From contig NZ_AP026978.1 in assembly GCF_027924405.1 (NCBI RefSeq), forward strand, positions 7,316,001 to 7,380,000: a DNA stretch of 64,000 nucleotides, written 5' to 3'. Shown here piece by piece: positions 27,443 to 38,175 of the stretch. The first letter of the stretch is position 1, and each line of letters opens with the position of its first letter. Source of the DNA: Nocardia sputorum. Its GTDB lineage: Bacteria; Actinomycetota; Actinomycetes; Mycobacteriales; Mycobacteriaceae. Under the pieces are notes generated by a model. The model ran no database searches. It was given only the letters and a program-made list of their open reading frames with translations, and had not been told where the DNA came from. The position numbers were made by a program, and so were the translations under genes.

Positions 27443-27472
27443 CAACCACCGTTCTCACGACGTTAAGTTAAC
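27439..27472 (+). promoter_or_regulatory. Candidate fadA promoter with palindrome over the -10
   Basis: TTGACA (27439-27444) and TTAAGT (27463-27468) are 18 bp apart, beginning just after the dnaX stop. The -10 is embedded in GTTAA-G-TTAAC (27462-27472), a perfect 11-bp palindrome that could be an operator. The 289-bp gap up to fadA has no other gene; a second -10-like TAGTAT is at 27492-27497. Confidence 0.5.
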
Positions 27473-27731
27473 CGGAGTTCGCACTCCACGGTAGTATGGA
27501 CGGGTAGCCGGGAGCTTCGGTACGCCGACGTTCTATGGTATGCCCAGGCGTACGGGCGACCGGGTCGTGCGTCCGCTGTCGCCTGCCTGGTTTTGTACAG
27601 CGTTAGGAACGGTCGGCCGCAAGGCCGGTCGGCGAGGTCAGCCGCAGCCACGCCGCACCCGCGGTGTCGCCGCACACCCGCGCTCGGACGGACATACGTC
27701 CGGCCGCAGCACATTGAGGAAGGAACACTCC

Positions 27732-28946
<1,215 letters not shown>

Positions 28947-29060
28947 GCCCCAACCGACAGCTGAGAATTCACGCGGCGTGAGCGTCAGGCCCGGAGGCGG
29001 CAGCCTGCGTAACCACGTAGGGCCGCGAACGCCGCCAATTCACTTAGGAGACACAGAGCT

Positions 29061-31211
29061 GTGAGCGAAACCAACATGATCGGTTGGGAGCAGGATTCGG
29101 ACGGCATCGTCGTGCTGACGATGGACGACCCGAACCAGGGCGCCAACACGATGAACGAGCTGTACAAGAAGTCGATGACCGCCACCGTCGACCGGCTCGA
29201 GGCGGAGAAGGACACCATCACCGGTGTCGTGCTGACCTCCGCGAAGAAAACCTTCTTCGCGGGCGGCGACCTGAAGAACATGATGAAGGTCGGCCCGGAC
29301 GACGCCCAGGCGCTGATGGAGGAGCTCACCGAGATCAAGAGCGCCCTGCGTCGCCTGGAGCAGCTGGGCAAGCCGGTCGTCGCGGCCATCAACGGCGCCG
29401 CGCTCGGCGGCGGCCTGGAGATCGCGCTGGCCACCCACCACCGCATCGCCGCGGACGTGCCGGGTTCGCAGATCGGTCTGCCGGAGGCCACCCTCGGCCT
29501 GCTGCCCGCGGGCGGCGGCATCATCCGCACCGTGCGCATGCTGGGCCTGCAGAACGCCCTGATGCAGGTGCTGCTGCAGGGCCAGCGCAACAAGCCGGCC
29601 AAGGCCAAGGAGATCGGCCTGATCGACGAGCTCGTCGGTTCGATCGAGGAACTGGTCCCCGCGGCCAAGGCGTGGATCAAGGCCAACCCCGAAGCCGGTG
29701 TGCAGCCCTGGGACAAGAAGGGCTTCAAGATCCCCGGCGGCACCCCGTCCTCGCCCGCCTTCGCGGCGAACCTGCCCGCGTTCCCGGCGAACCTGCGCAA
29801 GCAGATCAAGGGTGCGAACATGCCCGCGCCGCGCGCGATCATGTCCGCCGCGGTCGAGGGGTCGCAGGTCGACATCGACAACGCGTCGCTGATCGAGTCC
29901 CGCTACTTCGTGCACCTGCTCACCGGCCCGGTCGCGAAGAACATGATCCAGGCGTTCTTCTTCGACCTGCAGACGATCAACAACGGCGGTTCGCGTCCGA
30001 AGGACGTGCCGAAGAAGGAGATCAAGAAGGTCGGCGTGCTCGGCGCGGGCATGATGGGCGCGGGCATCGCCTACGTCTCGGCCAAGGCGGGCTACGAGGT
30101 CGTGCTGAAGGACGTCTCCATCGAGGCGGCCGAGCGCGGCAAGAACTACTCCGAGAAGATCGAGGCCAAGGCACTGTCCCGGGGCAAGACCACCGAGGAG
30201 AAGTCCAAGGCGCTGCTGGACCGGATCAAGCCGACCGCGGACGCGGCCGACTTCGCCGGCGTCGACTTCGTCATCGAGGCCGTCTTCGAGAACACCGAGC
30301 TGAAGCACAAGGTGTTCCAGGAGATCGAGGACATCGTCACCCCCGACGCGCTGCTCGGCTCGAACACCTCCACGCTGCCGATCACCGGTCTGGCGACCGG
30401 CGTGAAGCGCCAGGAGGACTTCATCGGCATCCACTTCTTCTCGCCGGTCGACAAGATGCCGCTGGTGGAGATCATCAAGGGTGAGAAGACCTCGGACGAG
30501 GCGCTGGCCCGGGTGTTCGACTACACCCTCGCGATCAAGAAGACCCCGATCGTCGTCAACGACAGCCGCGGCTTCTTCACCTCCCGCGTGATCGGCACCT
30601 TCGTCAACGAGGCGATCGCCATGCTCAAGGAGGGCATCGAGCCCGCCACCATCGAGCAGGCCGGTCTGCAGGCGGGCTACCCGGCCGCGCCGCTGCAGCT
30701 GTCGGACGAGCTGAACATGAAGCTCATGCAGAAGATCGCCAAGGAAACCCTGGAAGCCGCCGAGGCGGGCGACACCACCCTGGGCGTCAAGCGGCACCCG
30801 GCGCAGGACGTCATCGACTACATGGTGTCGGAGGGCCGTCCGGGCCGCCTGGAGAAGGCGGGCTTCTACGAGTACGACGAGAACGGCAAGCGCACCGGTC
30901 TGTGGCCGGGCCTGCGTGAGCACTTCAAGACCACGGCGGACTTCGGTGTGCCGCTGCAGGATCTGATCGACCGCATGCTGTTCGCGGAGGCGATCGAGAC
31001 CCAGAAGTGCTTCGACGAGGGCGTGCTCACCTCCACCGCCGACGCCAACATCGGCTCGATCTTCGGCATCGGCTTCCCGGCGTGGACCGGTGGTGTGCAC
31101 CAGTTCATCGTCGGTTACCCGGGTGGCCAGGAGGCTTTCGTGGAGCGTGCCGACTACCTCGCCAAGACCTACGGCGAGCGCTTCGAGGTCCCGGCCTCGC
31201 TGCGTAAGTAG
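29061..31211 (+). CDS. fadB: Trifunctional beta-oxidation enzyme alpha chain: enoyl-CoA hydratase/3-hydroxyacyl-CoA dehydrogenase
   Basis: 716 residues from GTG 29061 (site TTAGGAGA). The N-terminal crotonase domain has GGDLKNM (oxyanion) and AINGAALGGGLEIALATHHR; the NAD-binding domain starts near residue 325 with GVLGAGMMGAGIAYVSAKAG; the dehydrogenase region has HFFSPVDKMPLVEI and NDSRGFFTSRV; and the C-terminal repeat includes EGRPGRLEKAGFYEYD. It hydrates enoyl-CoA and oxidises hydroxyacyl-CoA, feeding FadA. A strong terminator follows. Confidence 0.96.
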   Translation: MSETNMIGWEQDSDGIVVLTMDDPNQGANTMNELYKKSMTATVDRLEAEKDTITGVVLTSAKKTFFAGGDLKNMMKVGPDDAQALMEELTEIKSALRRLEQLGKPVVAAINGAALGGGLEIALATHHRIAADVPGSQIGLPEATLGLLPAGGGIIRTVRMLGLQNALMQVLLQGQRNKPAKAKEIGLIDELVGSIEELVPAAKAWIKANPEAGVQPWDKKGFKIPGGTPSSPAFAANLPAFPANLRKQIKGANMPAPRAIMSAAVEGSQVDIDNASLIESRYFVHLLTGPVAKNMIQAFFFDLQTINNGGSRPKDVPKKEIKKVGVLGAGMMGAGIAYVSAKAGYEVVLKDVSIEAAERGKNYSEKIEAKALSRGKTTEEKSKALLDRIKPTADAADFAGVDFVIEAVFENTELKHKVFQEIEDIVTPDALLGSNTSTLPITGLATGVKRQEDFIGIHFFSPVDKMPLVEIIKGEKTSDEALARVFDYTLAIKKTPIVVNDSRGFFTSRVIGTFVNEAIAMLKEGIEPATIEQAGLQAGYPAAPLQLSDELNMKLMQKIAKETLEAAEAGDTTLGVKRHPAQDVIDYMVSEGRPGRLEKAGFYEYDENGKRTGLWPGLREHFKTTADFGVPLQDLIDRMLFAEAIETQKCFDEGVLTSTADANIGSIFGIGFPAWTGGVHQFIVGYPGGQEAFVERADYLAKTYGERFEVPASLRK

Positions 31212-31233
31212 TCTCGCGCCGGAAGGCAACGGC

Positions 31234-31268
31234 GAAGCCCGCCACCACGTTTCGTGGTGGCGGGCTTC
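31234..31268 (+). terminator. Terminator of fadAB
   Basis: A perfect 16-bp inverted repeat (31234-31249 with 31253-31268) and 3-nt TTT loop, 22 bp after the fadB stop. Confidence 0.88.
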
Positions 31269-31324
31269 CGCCGTTTTCCGGCCCGTTCACCTTCGCGTCC
31301 GTTCGGCCGGATAGGTTGGCAGCC

Positions 31325-32422
31325 GTGCCGAGACATAGTCGCCATGTTCTGATCGCCGGTTGCGCCCTCGCGCTCGCTTCGGGCCCGGTCGCGGCCGCCG
31401 ACCCGGTGACGGCGCCCTCGGTGCGCTTGCTCGGCGAGCAGACGATCGCGTCGAACTCGGATTTCGAGGGCACCGTCGTCGGTGGCCTCTCCGGAATCGA
31501 CTACTCGCCGCGCACCGGTGAATACGTGCTGATCAGCGACGACCGGTCGAGCAAGAACCCGGCGCGGTACTACACCGCGCGCATCGAGGTCGGCGAAGGC
31601 GGTGTCGGACCGGTGACGCTCACCGGGACGCGACCGTTGCCGACCGCGACGGGCGCTGTCTACCCACCGATGTCGGTGGACCCGGAAGAGATCCGGGTGG
31701 ACCCGTGGACCGGCGACTACTACTGGACGCAAGAAGGTGAGCGGACCGGCATGGTGCTGGACGACCCGTCCGTGCGGATCACGCACCCGGACGGCTCCTA
31801 CGCCGGCGAGCTGCCGATCCCGGACAACGAACGGATGCGCCCCGACACCGGCCCCCGGCGGAACGCGACGCTGGAGGGGGCGACCTTCCTCGCCGCCGGC
31901 GCGTTGTTCGCGACCTCGATGGAGGGGCCGCTCCTGCCCGACGGCCCCGCGGCGACCACGACCAGCGGAGCGCTCACGCGCATCACCATCCAGGCTCGAT
32001 CGGGTCCGCTGCTGGCCCAGTACGCGTATCCGGTGGAACCGGTCTTCGCCGAATCGCGGCCCGAGCCCGGCCGCGGTGAGACCGGGATCGCGTCCATCCT
32101 CGCCGCCGATCCGCTGGATCCCACGAAACTCCTTGTGCTGGAACGGTCCTACTCGCCGGGCACGCCCAACAAGATCCGCGTCTACGAGGCGGACCTGAGT
32201 GCGGCGACCAACATCCTCGACGCCCCGATCGGCGCCGCGCGCCCCGCGAGCAAGCGGCTGCTGATCGACCTCGACGACGTCGGGCTCTCGGCCGTCGACA
32301 ACGTGGAGGGCATGACCTGGGGTCCTCGCCTGCCTTCCGGCGAACGGACCCTCGTCCTGGTCAGCGACGACAACTTCGACAGCCGTCAGGTCACCCAGGT
32401 CATCGCCCTGGCCATCGCCTAG
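31325..32422 (+). CDS. Secreted phytase-like/esterase-like beta-propeller protein
   Basis: 365 residues from GTG 31325. Sec signal (VLIAGCALALASGPVAAADP) then a domain with GLSGIDYSPRTGEYVLISDD, the DPEEIRVDPWTGDYYWTQEG motif and GRGETGIASILAADPLDPTKL, matching the esterase-like activity of phytase family (propeller). No classical phytase RHGxRxP motif. It overlaps the MarR gene by 4 bp tail to tail, with no spacer, so both transcripts may interfere. The substrate is unknown; phosphoesters are plausible. Confidence 0.8.
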   Translation: MPRHSRHVLIAGCALALASGPVAAADPVTAPSVRLLGEQTIASNSDFEGTVVGGLSGIDYSPRTGEYVLISDDRSSKNPARYYTARIEVGEGGVGPVTLTGTRPLPTATGAVYPPMSVDPEEIRVDPWTGDYYWTQEGERTGMVLDDPSVRITHPDGSYAGELPIPDNERMRPDTGPRRNATLEGATFLAAGALFATSMEGPLLPDGPAATTTSGALTRITIQARSGPLLAQYAYPVEPVFAESRPEPGRGETGIASILAADPLDPTKLLVLERSYSPGTPNKIRVYEADLSAATNILDAPIGAARPASKRLLIDLDDVGLSAVDNVEGMTWGPRLPSGERTLVLVSDDNFDSRQVTQVIALAIA

Positions 32423-32901
32423 TCCGCGGGACGCAACTCCTCGGCGGCCGCCTGGTACGCGGCGGCCGCCCTGGTGAAGTAGTCGAACAGCACCTCGCGC
32501 TGTTCGGGTGGGTAGCCGCGGATGATCTCGCCGATGCGCTGCCGCGCGGGGGCGAGGACCTCGTCGAGATCGGCGGGTTTGCCGATCAATTCGACGATCA
32601 CCTTGCGCCGGTCGCCCGGGACCGGCGCGCGGCGGACGTAACCGGCGTCCTCCAGACGATCGATCAGCCGCGTGGTCGGGCCGGTCGTCAGTCCGCTGCG
32701 TGCGCCGAGCTCGCCCGGCGTCATCGGTCCGGCCAGTTCGAGGATGTTGAGCGCGTAGAGGTCGGTGGCGCCCAGGTCGACCGCCCGCGCGCCGGCTTGT
32801 CCGTGCAGCATGACCGCGCTCAGGTAGCGCCGATAGACCGAACCCGCGTCCGGTCGTAGGCCGCGTGCCGCGGAATCCTCGTCGGGATCAGGCGTTGACA
32901 C
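32419..32901 (-). CDS. MarR-family regulator
   Basis: 160 residues from GTG 32901, which follows GGAGGAATTC. The helix-turn-helix is MTPGELGARSGLTTGPTTRL followed by the wing VRRAPVPGDRRKVIVEL, and the dimer helices flank it. The frame extends further upstream to 32982, but only the GTG has a ribosome site. It is divergent from the PknK gene (366-bp gap) and convergent with the phytase-like gene. Ligand unknown. Confidence 0.8.
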   Translation of the reverse strand: MSTPDPDEDSAARGLRPDAGSVYRRYLSAVMLHGQAGARAVDLGATDLYALNILELAGPMTPGELGARSGLTTGPTTRLIDRLEDAGYVRRAPVPGDRRKVIVELIGKPADLDEVLAPARQRIGEIIRGYPPEQREVLFDYFTRAAAAYQAAAEELRPAD

Positions 32902-33267
32902 CGAATTCCTCCACGTCCAACTTCTGCCGATGTAAACAGGCTTCTCGAAAGAAGAAAACTCCGTGCAGAAGCAACTTATCACGACGCCTGCTTGACCCGA
33001 TTCTCGTGGGGTAACCGTTGTGGTGGACCCGATGTGGCGGTGTGGTCATGAGCCGAGGCGACGTCTGTGCAGACCCTCGATCCCCACTGCTGCGCGGCGC
33101 GAAACACGCGGATTGGAGACACACCTGTCCTGTCCGGAAACGTCACCCGCGTGATACCGCACCGCGCTACGTTGGAATATGCGCAGACATATCGGACACG
33201 GCGTCCGGGTGTCGGCGCGGAGTTGGTCGCCGATGTCGCCGATTCGATGTGAGTTCGAGGTGATCAC
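32902..33267. other. 366-bp divergent gap between marR and pknK
   Basis: No gene with a credible start. The left 100 bp are A/G-rich. Short ORFs such as 33018-33263 (plus) have no ribosome site or conserved features. Possible -10 elements for the MarR gene (TTTACA read on the minus strand near 32932) and for pknK (around the GGAATATG at 33173) are weak. The gap presumably holds both promoters. Confidence 0.5.
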
Positions 33268-36200
33268 ATGAATCCACAGACGCGTTCGGGCCGGGTGCGC
33301 CCCGAATCGACTGCGGCCGAGACGAAGACGCAGCGGCAGACGCCCATCGACATCGCCGACGAACTGGAGGCGATGGGCCTGTCCGGAGCGGTGGAGATCG
33401 GTCGCGGCGGGTTCGGCGTGGTCTACCGCTGCGTCCAGACCGCCTTGGATCGCGTGGTCGCGGTAAAGGTGCTGCCCTCGGAGATCGATGAGGAGAGCCG
33501 AGAGCGGTTCCTACGCGAGGAACAGGCGATGGGCAGGCTGTCCGGTCACCCGAACATCGTCGACATCCTCCAGGTGGACGTGACGGCGACCGGCATGCCG
33601 CTGATCGTCATGCCGTACTGCACCCATGGGTCGCTGGAGAAGCTGATCCGCGATCAAGGCCCGTTGACTTGGGCGGACTCGCTGCGCGCCGGTGTCAAGC
33701 TGGCGGGCGCCATCGAGAGCGCGCACCGCGCCCGCATCCTGCACCGCGACGTGAAACCGGCCAACGTCCTGCTCAGCGGCTACGGCGAGCCGCAGCTGAC
33801 GGATTTCGGCATCGCCCGCATTCCCGGCGGGTTCCGCACCTCGAGCAGCATGATCACCGGTTCGCCCGCGTTCACCGCGCCGGAGGTGCTCAAAGGCGAC
33901 GAGCCGACCATCCGCTCCGACGTCTACGGCCTCGGCTCGACGCTGTTCGCCCTGCTCACCGGGCACGCGGCCTTCGAGCGGCAGGCGGGCGAGCGGGTGG
34001 TCGCGCAGTTCCTGCGGATCACCACCCAGCCGATACCCGACCTACGGGAACAGGACATTCCACCGGACGTGGCCACCGTCATCGAACACGCGATGGCGCC
34101 CAGTCCGCGGGATCGCCCGGCCAGTGCCTACGAGTTCGGCGAGATGCTGCGCGCGGTGCAGCGCAGCCATGACCAGCTGCCGGACGAGATGGCGCTGCTG
34201 GACACCACGCCGGAGGTGGAAGCGGCGGCGCCGACCGCGATCGGCGAACCGACCGTCGCCTGGACCGGCTCGCGTCCCGCGGTCACCGCCCGGCGCAGCT
34301 GGCCGTTGACGCTGCGCCCCGCCGTCTCGCAGCATCCCGCGTCCGCGACGACGACACCGCCGACCGCCGTGACCAAATTCCGTCCCCCCACGCCCACCCG
34401 GGACCCGATACCCCGGCCGCGTCTGCTGGACATCCTGCGCGGGGGCGGTCGGCGCAGGCTCGCGGTGATCCACGCGCCCGCCGGATTCGGCAAGAGCACG
34501 CTGGCCGCGCAGTGGCGCGCCGCACTCACCGAAGGCGATGCCGCCGTCGCCTGGATCGGGATCGACCGCGACGACGACAACGAGATCTGGCTGCTGGCCC
34601 ACCTCATCCAGGCCATTCGCCGGGTGCACCCGGACGTCGGCGCGGGCCTGGAACAGGTGCTGGAGGAGCGGCCGGCCGACGCCGCCGCGTTCGTGATCCC
34701 CACCCTCATCGATGAGATCCACACGGCGGGCAAGACGGTCGTGGTGATCGTCGAGGACTGGCAGCGGATCACCGACGCGGGGGCGCATCGGGCGATGGAA
34801 GCCCTGCTCGACAACGGCTGCCACCACCTGCGTTTCGTCGTGACCAGCCGAGAGCAGTCCGGTCTGCCGACCAGCCGCATGCGCGTGTACGACGAGCTGG
34901 TCGAGATCGGCTCGGCCGCGTTGCGCCTCACCGAAGCGGAGACCAGGCAGATCCTGGTGGAGCGCAACGGATTCGACCTCACTCCCGAGCAGGTCACCGA
35001 AATCCACACCGCCACCGACGGCTGGCCCGCGGCCATCCAGCTGGTCGGACTGTCGCTGCGTGGCAATGCCGACCCGGCCCAGCTGATCGCCACCCTCTCC
35101 GAGGGCAACCACGGTATCCGCGAATACCTCGCCGAGAACGTGCTCGACACCTTGGAACCGAGGATGCTCGAGTTCCTGATGTCGATCGCGGTGACCGAGC
35201 GGGTGTGCGGCTCGCTCGCCGCTGCACTGTCCGAGGAGTCGGACGCCGAACAGCTGCTCGAACAGGCCGAGCAGCGCGAGTTGTTCCTGCGGCGCATCGA
35301 GCACGACCCGGAGTGGTTCCGGATGCAGCCGCTGTTCGCCGAACATCTGCGGACCCGGCTCGAGCGCGTCCACCCGGGCAAGGTGAAGTCGCTGCACCGC
35401 AAGGCTTCGCGCTGGTACGCCGAACACCAGCTGCTGCGCAAATCGGTCGACCACGCACTGGCCGCGACCGACCTGAAGATGGCGCTGGACCTGCTCGAGG
35501 GCGGCGGCATGGACCTCATCGACGGTTCCCGGCTGGCCACCCTGCTGGGCAGCGTGTCGAAACTGCCGATGCAGCAGGTGGCGTCGCGCTCCAAATTGCT
35601 GATGGCGGTGGCCAGGGCGAACGTCAACCTGCAGCAGTCCGGCGCGGCGCGCAACGCCCTCGGCAGGCTGTCCAACATCCTCGCCCGCGGTTCCACGAGC
35701 GACGCCGACGTGCGCGTGCAGCGCTGCCAGGCGGCGGTGCTGGCCGCTTCGGACCAGATCGCGCGCGACCGCACCGAAGGCGTGCTGGACCGGGTCGCCG
35801 ACTGCCTGCGGGAGCCGGATGACCTCCCGGCGTGGACCGTCTCGACCGCGGCGAACCTGACCACCTTCGTGCGCCTGTGCGGGTTCGACTTCGAGGGCGC
35901 GAGGAATATGCAGGAGTGGGCCGAGGAGTACCACCAGCGCTCGAAGGATCCGCTCGGCCTGGTGTTCGGCCGCTGCGGCCAGGGCGCGGCCGCCTACGAG
36001 CAACTCGACGTCGCCACCGCCACGCGTTGCTTCCAGCAGGCGTGGGACTCCGCGCGCGAGCGCTCCGGACCACGCTCGCACGCGGTGCGCGTCGCCGCCG
36101 CGCTGCTCGGCGAGATGAGCTATCGCCGGGGCGATCTGGAAACCGCCGACCGGCTGCTCGACGAGAGTCACGAGCTGGTCACCAGGGTCGGGCCGGTGGA

Positions 36201-36849
36201 CTTCCTGATCTCCACTTTCGTCGTCGGCGCCCGGGTCAAGGCGGTCGGCGGAGACCTGCTCACCGCGGCCACGCGGCTGGACGAGGGCGCGCGCATCGCC
36301 GCCGACAACCGCCTGGCCCGGTTGGCCGCGCACATCCGAGCCGAACGGCTCCGCCTGGGCCTGCCGCTGGAGCCGGGGGAACGCCGGTACACCGATCTCA
36401 GCGAATCCACGCCGTTGCAGGCGGCGCATCGGCTGACCGGCGGCGCCTTGCTCACCGCCGAGGCCGAGGAACTCGCCGCGATCCGCGCGCTGCTGGCCGA
36501 ACACCGGCCCGGCTCCGATGACCGAGCGGTGCGCCGCGCCCGCGCGCTGTACGACCACACCCTGCAGAAGCACCGTCCGCGCGCCCAATTGGACGCCGCG
36601 GTACTGCTCGCGGAATGCCTGGCCGCGTCGGGCTGGGTGGGCGAGGCCACCAATCTGCTGCTGCCCGCCGTCGCGACCTGCGCCGGTCTGGGCTGGACCA
36701 GGCCGCTGCTGGACGCGGGTCCCGGCGTGGTCGGGATCCTCCGCGTCCTGCGGACCGACCTGCCCGCCTCGGCGCAGGTCGGCGACATCGAACTGCCCGC
36801 CCTGTTCCTCGACGAACTTCTGAACGGGGCGGGCAGCAGGGCCTACTGA
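33268..36849 (+). CDS. pknK: PknK-type Ser/Thr protein kinase fused to MalT-like ATPase
   Basis: 1193 residues from ATG 33268 (GAGGTGATC before it). Kinase domain 35-300: GRGGFGVVYR, Lys67 in VAVKVLP, HRDVKPANVLL (His159-Arg160-Asp161), DFG at Asp179, APEVLKGDEPTIRSDVYGLG. A P-loop at GFGKST (Lys409) opens a STAND/MalT-type ATPase (ATKFRPP, SDVG, LIDEIHTAGKTVVVIVEDW), and the rest is helical TPR-like repeats. No LuxR helix-turn-helix is seen at the C-terminus. It closely follows M. tuberculosis PknK (Rv3080c, 1110 residues), a growth-stage and stress signalling kinase. It is convergent with tmsB, 9 bp apart. Confidence 0.93.
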   Translation: MNPQTRSGRVRPESTAAETKTQRQTPIDIADELEAMGLSGAVEIGRGGFGVVYRCVQTALDRVVAVKVLPSEIDEESRERFLREEQAMGRLSGHPNIVDILQVDVTATGMPLIVMPYCTHGSLEKLIRDQGPLTWADSLRAGVKLAGAIESAHRARILHRDVKPANVLLSGYGEPQLTDFGIARIPGGFRTSSSMITGSPAFTAPEVLKGDEPTIRSDVYGLGSTLFALLTGHAAFERQAGERVVAQFLRITTQPIPDLREQDIPPDVATVIEHAMAPSPRDRPASAYEFGEMLRAVQRSHDQLPDEMALLDTTPEVEAAAPTAIGEPTVAWTGSRPAVTARRSWPLTLRPAVSQHPASATTTPPTAVTKFRPPTPTRDPIPRPRLLDILRGGGRRRLAVIHAPAGFGKSTLAAQWRAALTEGDAAVAWIGIDRDDDNEIWLLAHLIQAIRRVHPDVGAGLEQVLEERPADAAAFVIPTLIDEIHTAGKTVVVIVEDWQRITDAGAHRAMEALLDNGCHHLRFVVTSREQSGLPTSRMRVYDELVEIGSAALRLTEAETRQILVERNGFDLTPEQVTEIHTATDGWPAAIQLVGLSLRGNADPAQLIATLSEGNHGIREYLAENVLDTLEPRMLEFLMSIAVTERVCGSLAAALSEESDAEQLLEQAEQRELFLRRIEHDPEWFRMQPLFAEHLRTRLERVHPGKVKSLHRKASRWYAEHQLLRKSVDHALAATDLKMALDLLEGGGMDLIDGSRLATLLGSVSKLPMQQVASRSKLLMAVARANVNLQQSGAARNALGRLSNILARGSTSDADVRVQRCQAAVLAASDQIARDRTEGVLDRVADCLREPDDLPAWTVSTAANLTTFVRLCGFDFEGARNMQEWAEEYHQRSKDPLGLVFGRCGQGAAAYEQLDVATATRCFQQAWDSARERSGPRSHAVRVAAALLGEMSYRRGDLETADRLLDESHELVTRVGPVDFLISTFVVGARVKAVGGDLLTAATRLDEGARIAADNRLARLAAHIRAERLRLGLPLEPGERRYTDLSESTPLQAAHRLTGGALLTAEAEELAAIRALLAEHRPGSDDRAVRRARALYDHTLQKHRPRAQLDAAVLLAECLAASGWVGEATNLLLPAVATCAGLGWTRPLLDAGPGVVGILRVLRTDLPASAQVGDIELPALFLDELLNGAGSRAY

Positions 36850-36858
36850 CGAACCGGG

Positions 36859-38175
36859 TCAGGGCTGCCACCACGGGCGCAGCGGCACGGTCCAGGCGCC
36901 GTCCGGGGGCAGCTTGACCCCGAGCACCTGGTGCAGCTGAACCACGTTGCGCTGGAAGCCCAGCCGACAGCCCGCCATGTAGAGGCCCCACACCTTCGCG
37001 GTGCCCTCGCCGACCTCCGCGACGCAGGCGTCCCAGTTGGCGACCAGGTTCTTGCACCACTCGTGCAAGGTCAGCGCGTAGTGCTCGCGCAGGTTCTCCT
37101 CGTGCAGCACTTCGAGGCCGATGTTCTGGATCTCGGAGATGATCCGGCCGGAGCCGATCAGCTCACCGTCGGGGAACACGTAGCGGTCGATGAAATCGCC
37201 CGCCTTGGTGGTGCGGGTGTTGTCCGGGCGGGTGATGCAGTGATTCAGGAACAGGCCGCCGTCGCGCAGCTTGTTCTTGATGTACTCGAAGTAGAACGGG
37301 TAGTTGTGCACCCCGATGTGCTCGGTGAGCCCGATCGAGGAGACCGCGTCGAACTCGCCCTCCGGCACGTCGCGGTAGTCGGAATGGCGCACTTCGGCGA
37401 GATCGGAGAGGCCTTCCTCGGCGATCTTCTGCTGCGCCCAGTCCGCCTGCTCGGCCGAGAGCGTCGCGCCGATCACCTTGACGCCGCGCTTGGCCGCGTA
37501 GCGCACCATGCCGCCCCATCCGCAGCCGATGTCGAGCAGCCGGTCGCCCTCCTTCAACCGCAGCTTCTCGAATACCAGGCGATATTTGTTCTCCTGCGCC
37601 TGCTCCAGCGTCCAGCTCTCGTCGCCGTAGGCCGCGCAGGTGTAGGTCATCGACGGGCCGAGCACGTACTCGTAGAACGTGTTCGAGACGTCGTAGTGGT
37701 GGTGGATGGCTTCGGCGTCGCGGGTCTTGGAGTGGCGCAGGCCCTCGAAGGCGATCCGCCGCCAGCGCGGCAAGGTCTCCTGCGGCGGCGGGGCGACCGG
37801 CTTGAGCCGCTCCCAGCCCAGTGAGCGCGCGATGGTCACCAGGGCCAGCGCGGACGGGCGGCGGAACTTCAACCGGTCCATCGCCTTCAGGATCGCGTAC
37901 GGATCACCGGGGTGCACGCCGCTGGCGGTCATGTCGCCGGCGATGTAGGCGCGGGCCATGCCCAGGTCCCCGGGGGCCGTCGCCAGATAATTGATGCCGC
38001 GCGGGGTCCGGATGTCCAGCCCGAACTCCGAATCCTGCGGTCCGGTCGCGCTGCCGTCGTAGGCCGTCAGCCGGATCGGGACTTCCCCCTCGACGAGGGT
38101 CTCGAAGATTTCGGCAATGCTGAGTTTGGTTCCGAGATCGTTGAAGACATCGGAACGGTCCTTGAATGTCGTCAC
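36859..38175 (-). CDS. tmsB: Fatty-acid SAM methyltransferase for 10-methyl (tuberculostearic) fatty acids
   Basis: 438 residues, cyclopropane-fatty-acid synthase family. The SAM loop LLDIGCGWGG starts at Asp215; nearby HHHYDVSNTFYEYVLGPSMTY and SIGLTEHIGVHNYPFYF are family signatures. With the FAD reductase encoded just upstream (4-bp overlap) it matches M. tuberculosis Rv3720 and the tmsB/bfaB partners shown to methylenate oleoyl phospholipid chains to 10-methylene stearate before reduction. Lacks nothing expected. The gene is in the same Rv3719-Rv3720 order as in mycobacteria. Confidence 0.92.
   Translation of the reverse strand: MTTFKDRSDVFNDLGTKLSIAEIFETLVEGEVPIRLTAYDGSATGPQDSEFGLDIRTPRGINYLATAPGDLGMARAYIAGDMTASGVHPGDPYAILKAMDRLKFRRPSALALVTIARSLGWERLKPVAPPPQETLPRWRRIAFEGLRHSKTRDAEAIHHHYDVSNTFYEYVLGPSMTYTCAAYGDESWTLEQAQENKYRLVFEKLRLKEGDRLLDIGCGWGGMVRYAAKRGVKVIGATLSAEQADWAQQKIAEEGLSDLAEVRHSDYRDVPEGEFDAVSSIGLTEHIGVHNYPFYFEYIKNKLRDGGLFLNHCITRPDNTRTTKAGDFIDRYVFPDGELIGSGRIISEIQNIGLEVLHEENLREHYALTLHEWCKNLVANWDACVAEVGEGTAKVWGLYMAGCRLGFQRNVVQLHQVLGVKLPPDGAWTVPLRPWWQP

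Noticed and set aside
25973..27445. Minus-strand 490-codon ORF in the repeat half of dnaX
   Set aside because: The repeats make long open frames on both strands. The plus frame continues from DnaX ATPase through to its C-terminal domain; the minus product is low-complexity.
29040..31229. 729-codon minus ORF opposite fadB
   Set aside because: Mirror of a highly biased coding frame; no known domain, and FadB signatures on the plus strand are complete.
34042..36588. 848-codon minus ORF opposite pknK
   Set aside because: Shadow frame; PknK homology runs through the plus strand from end to end.
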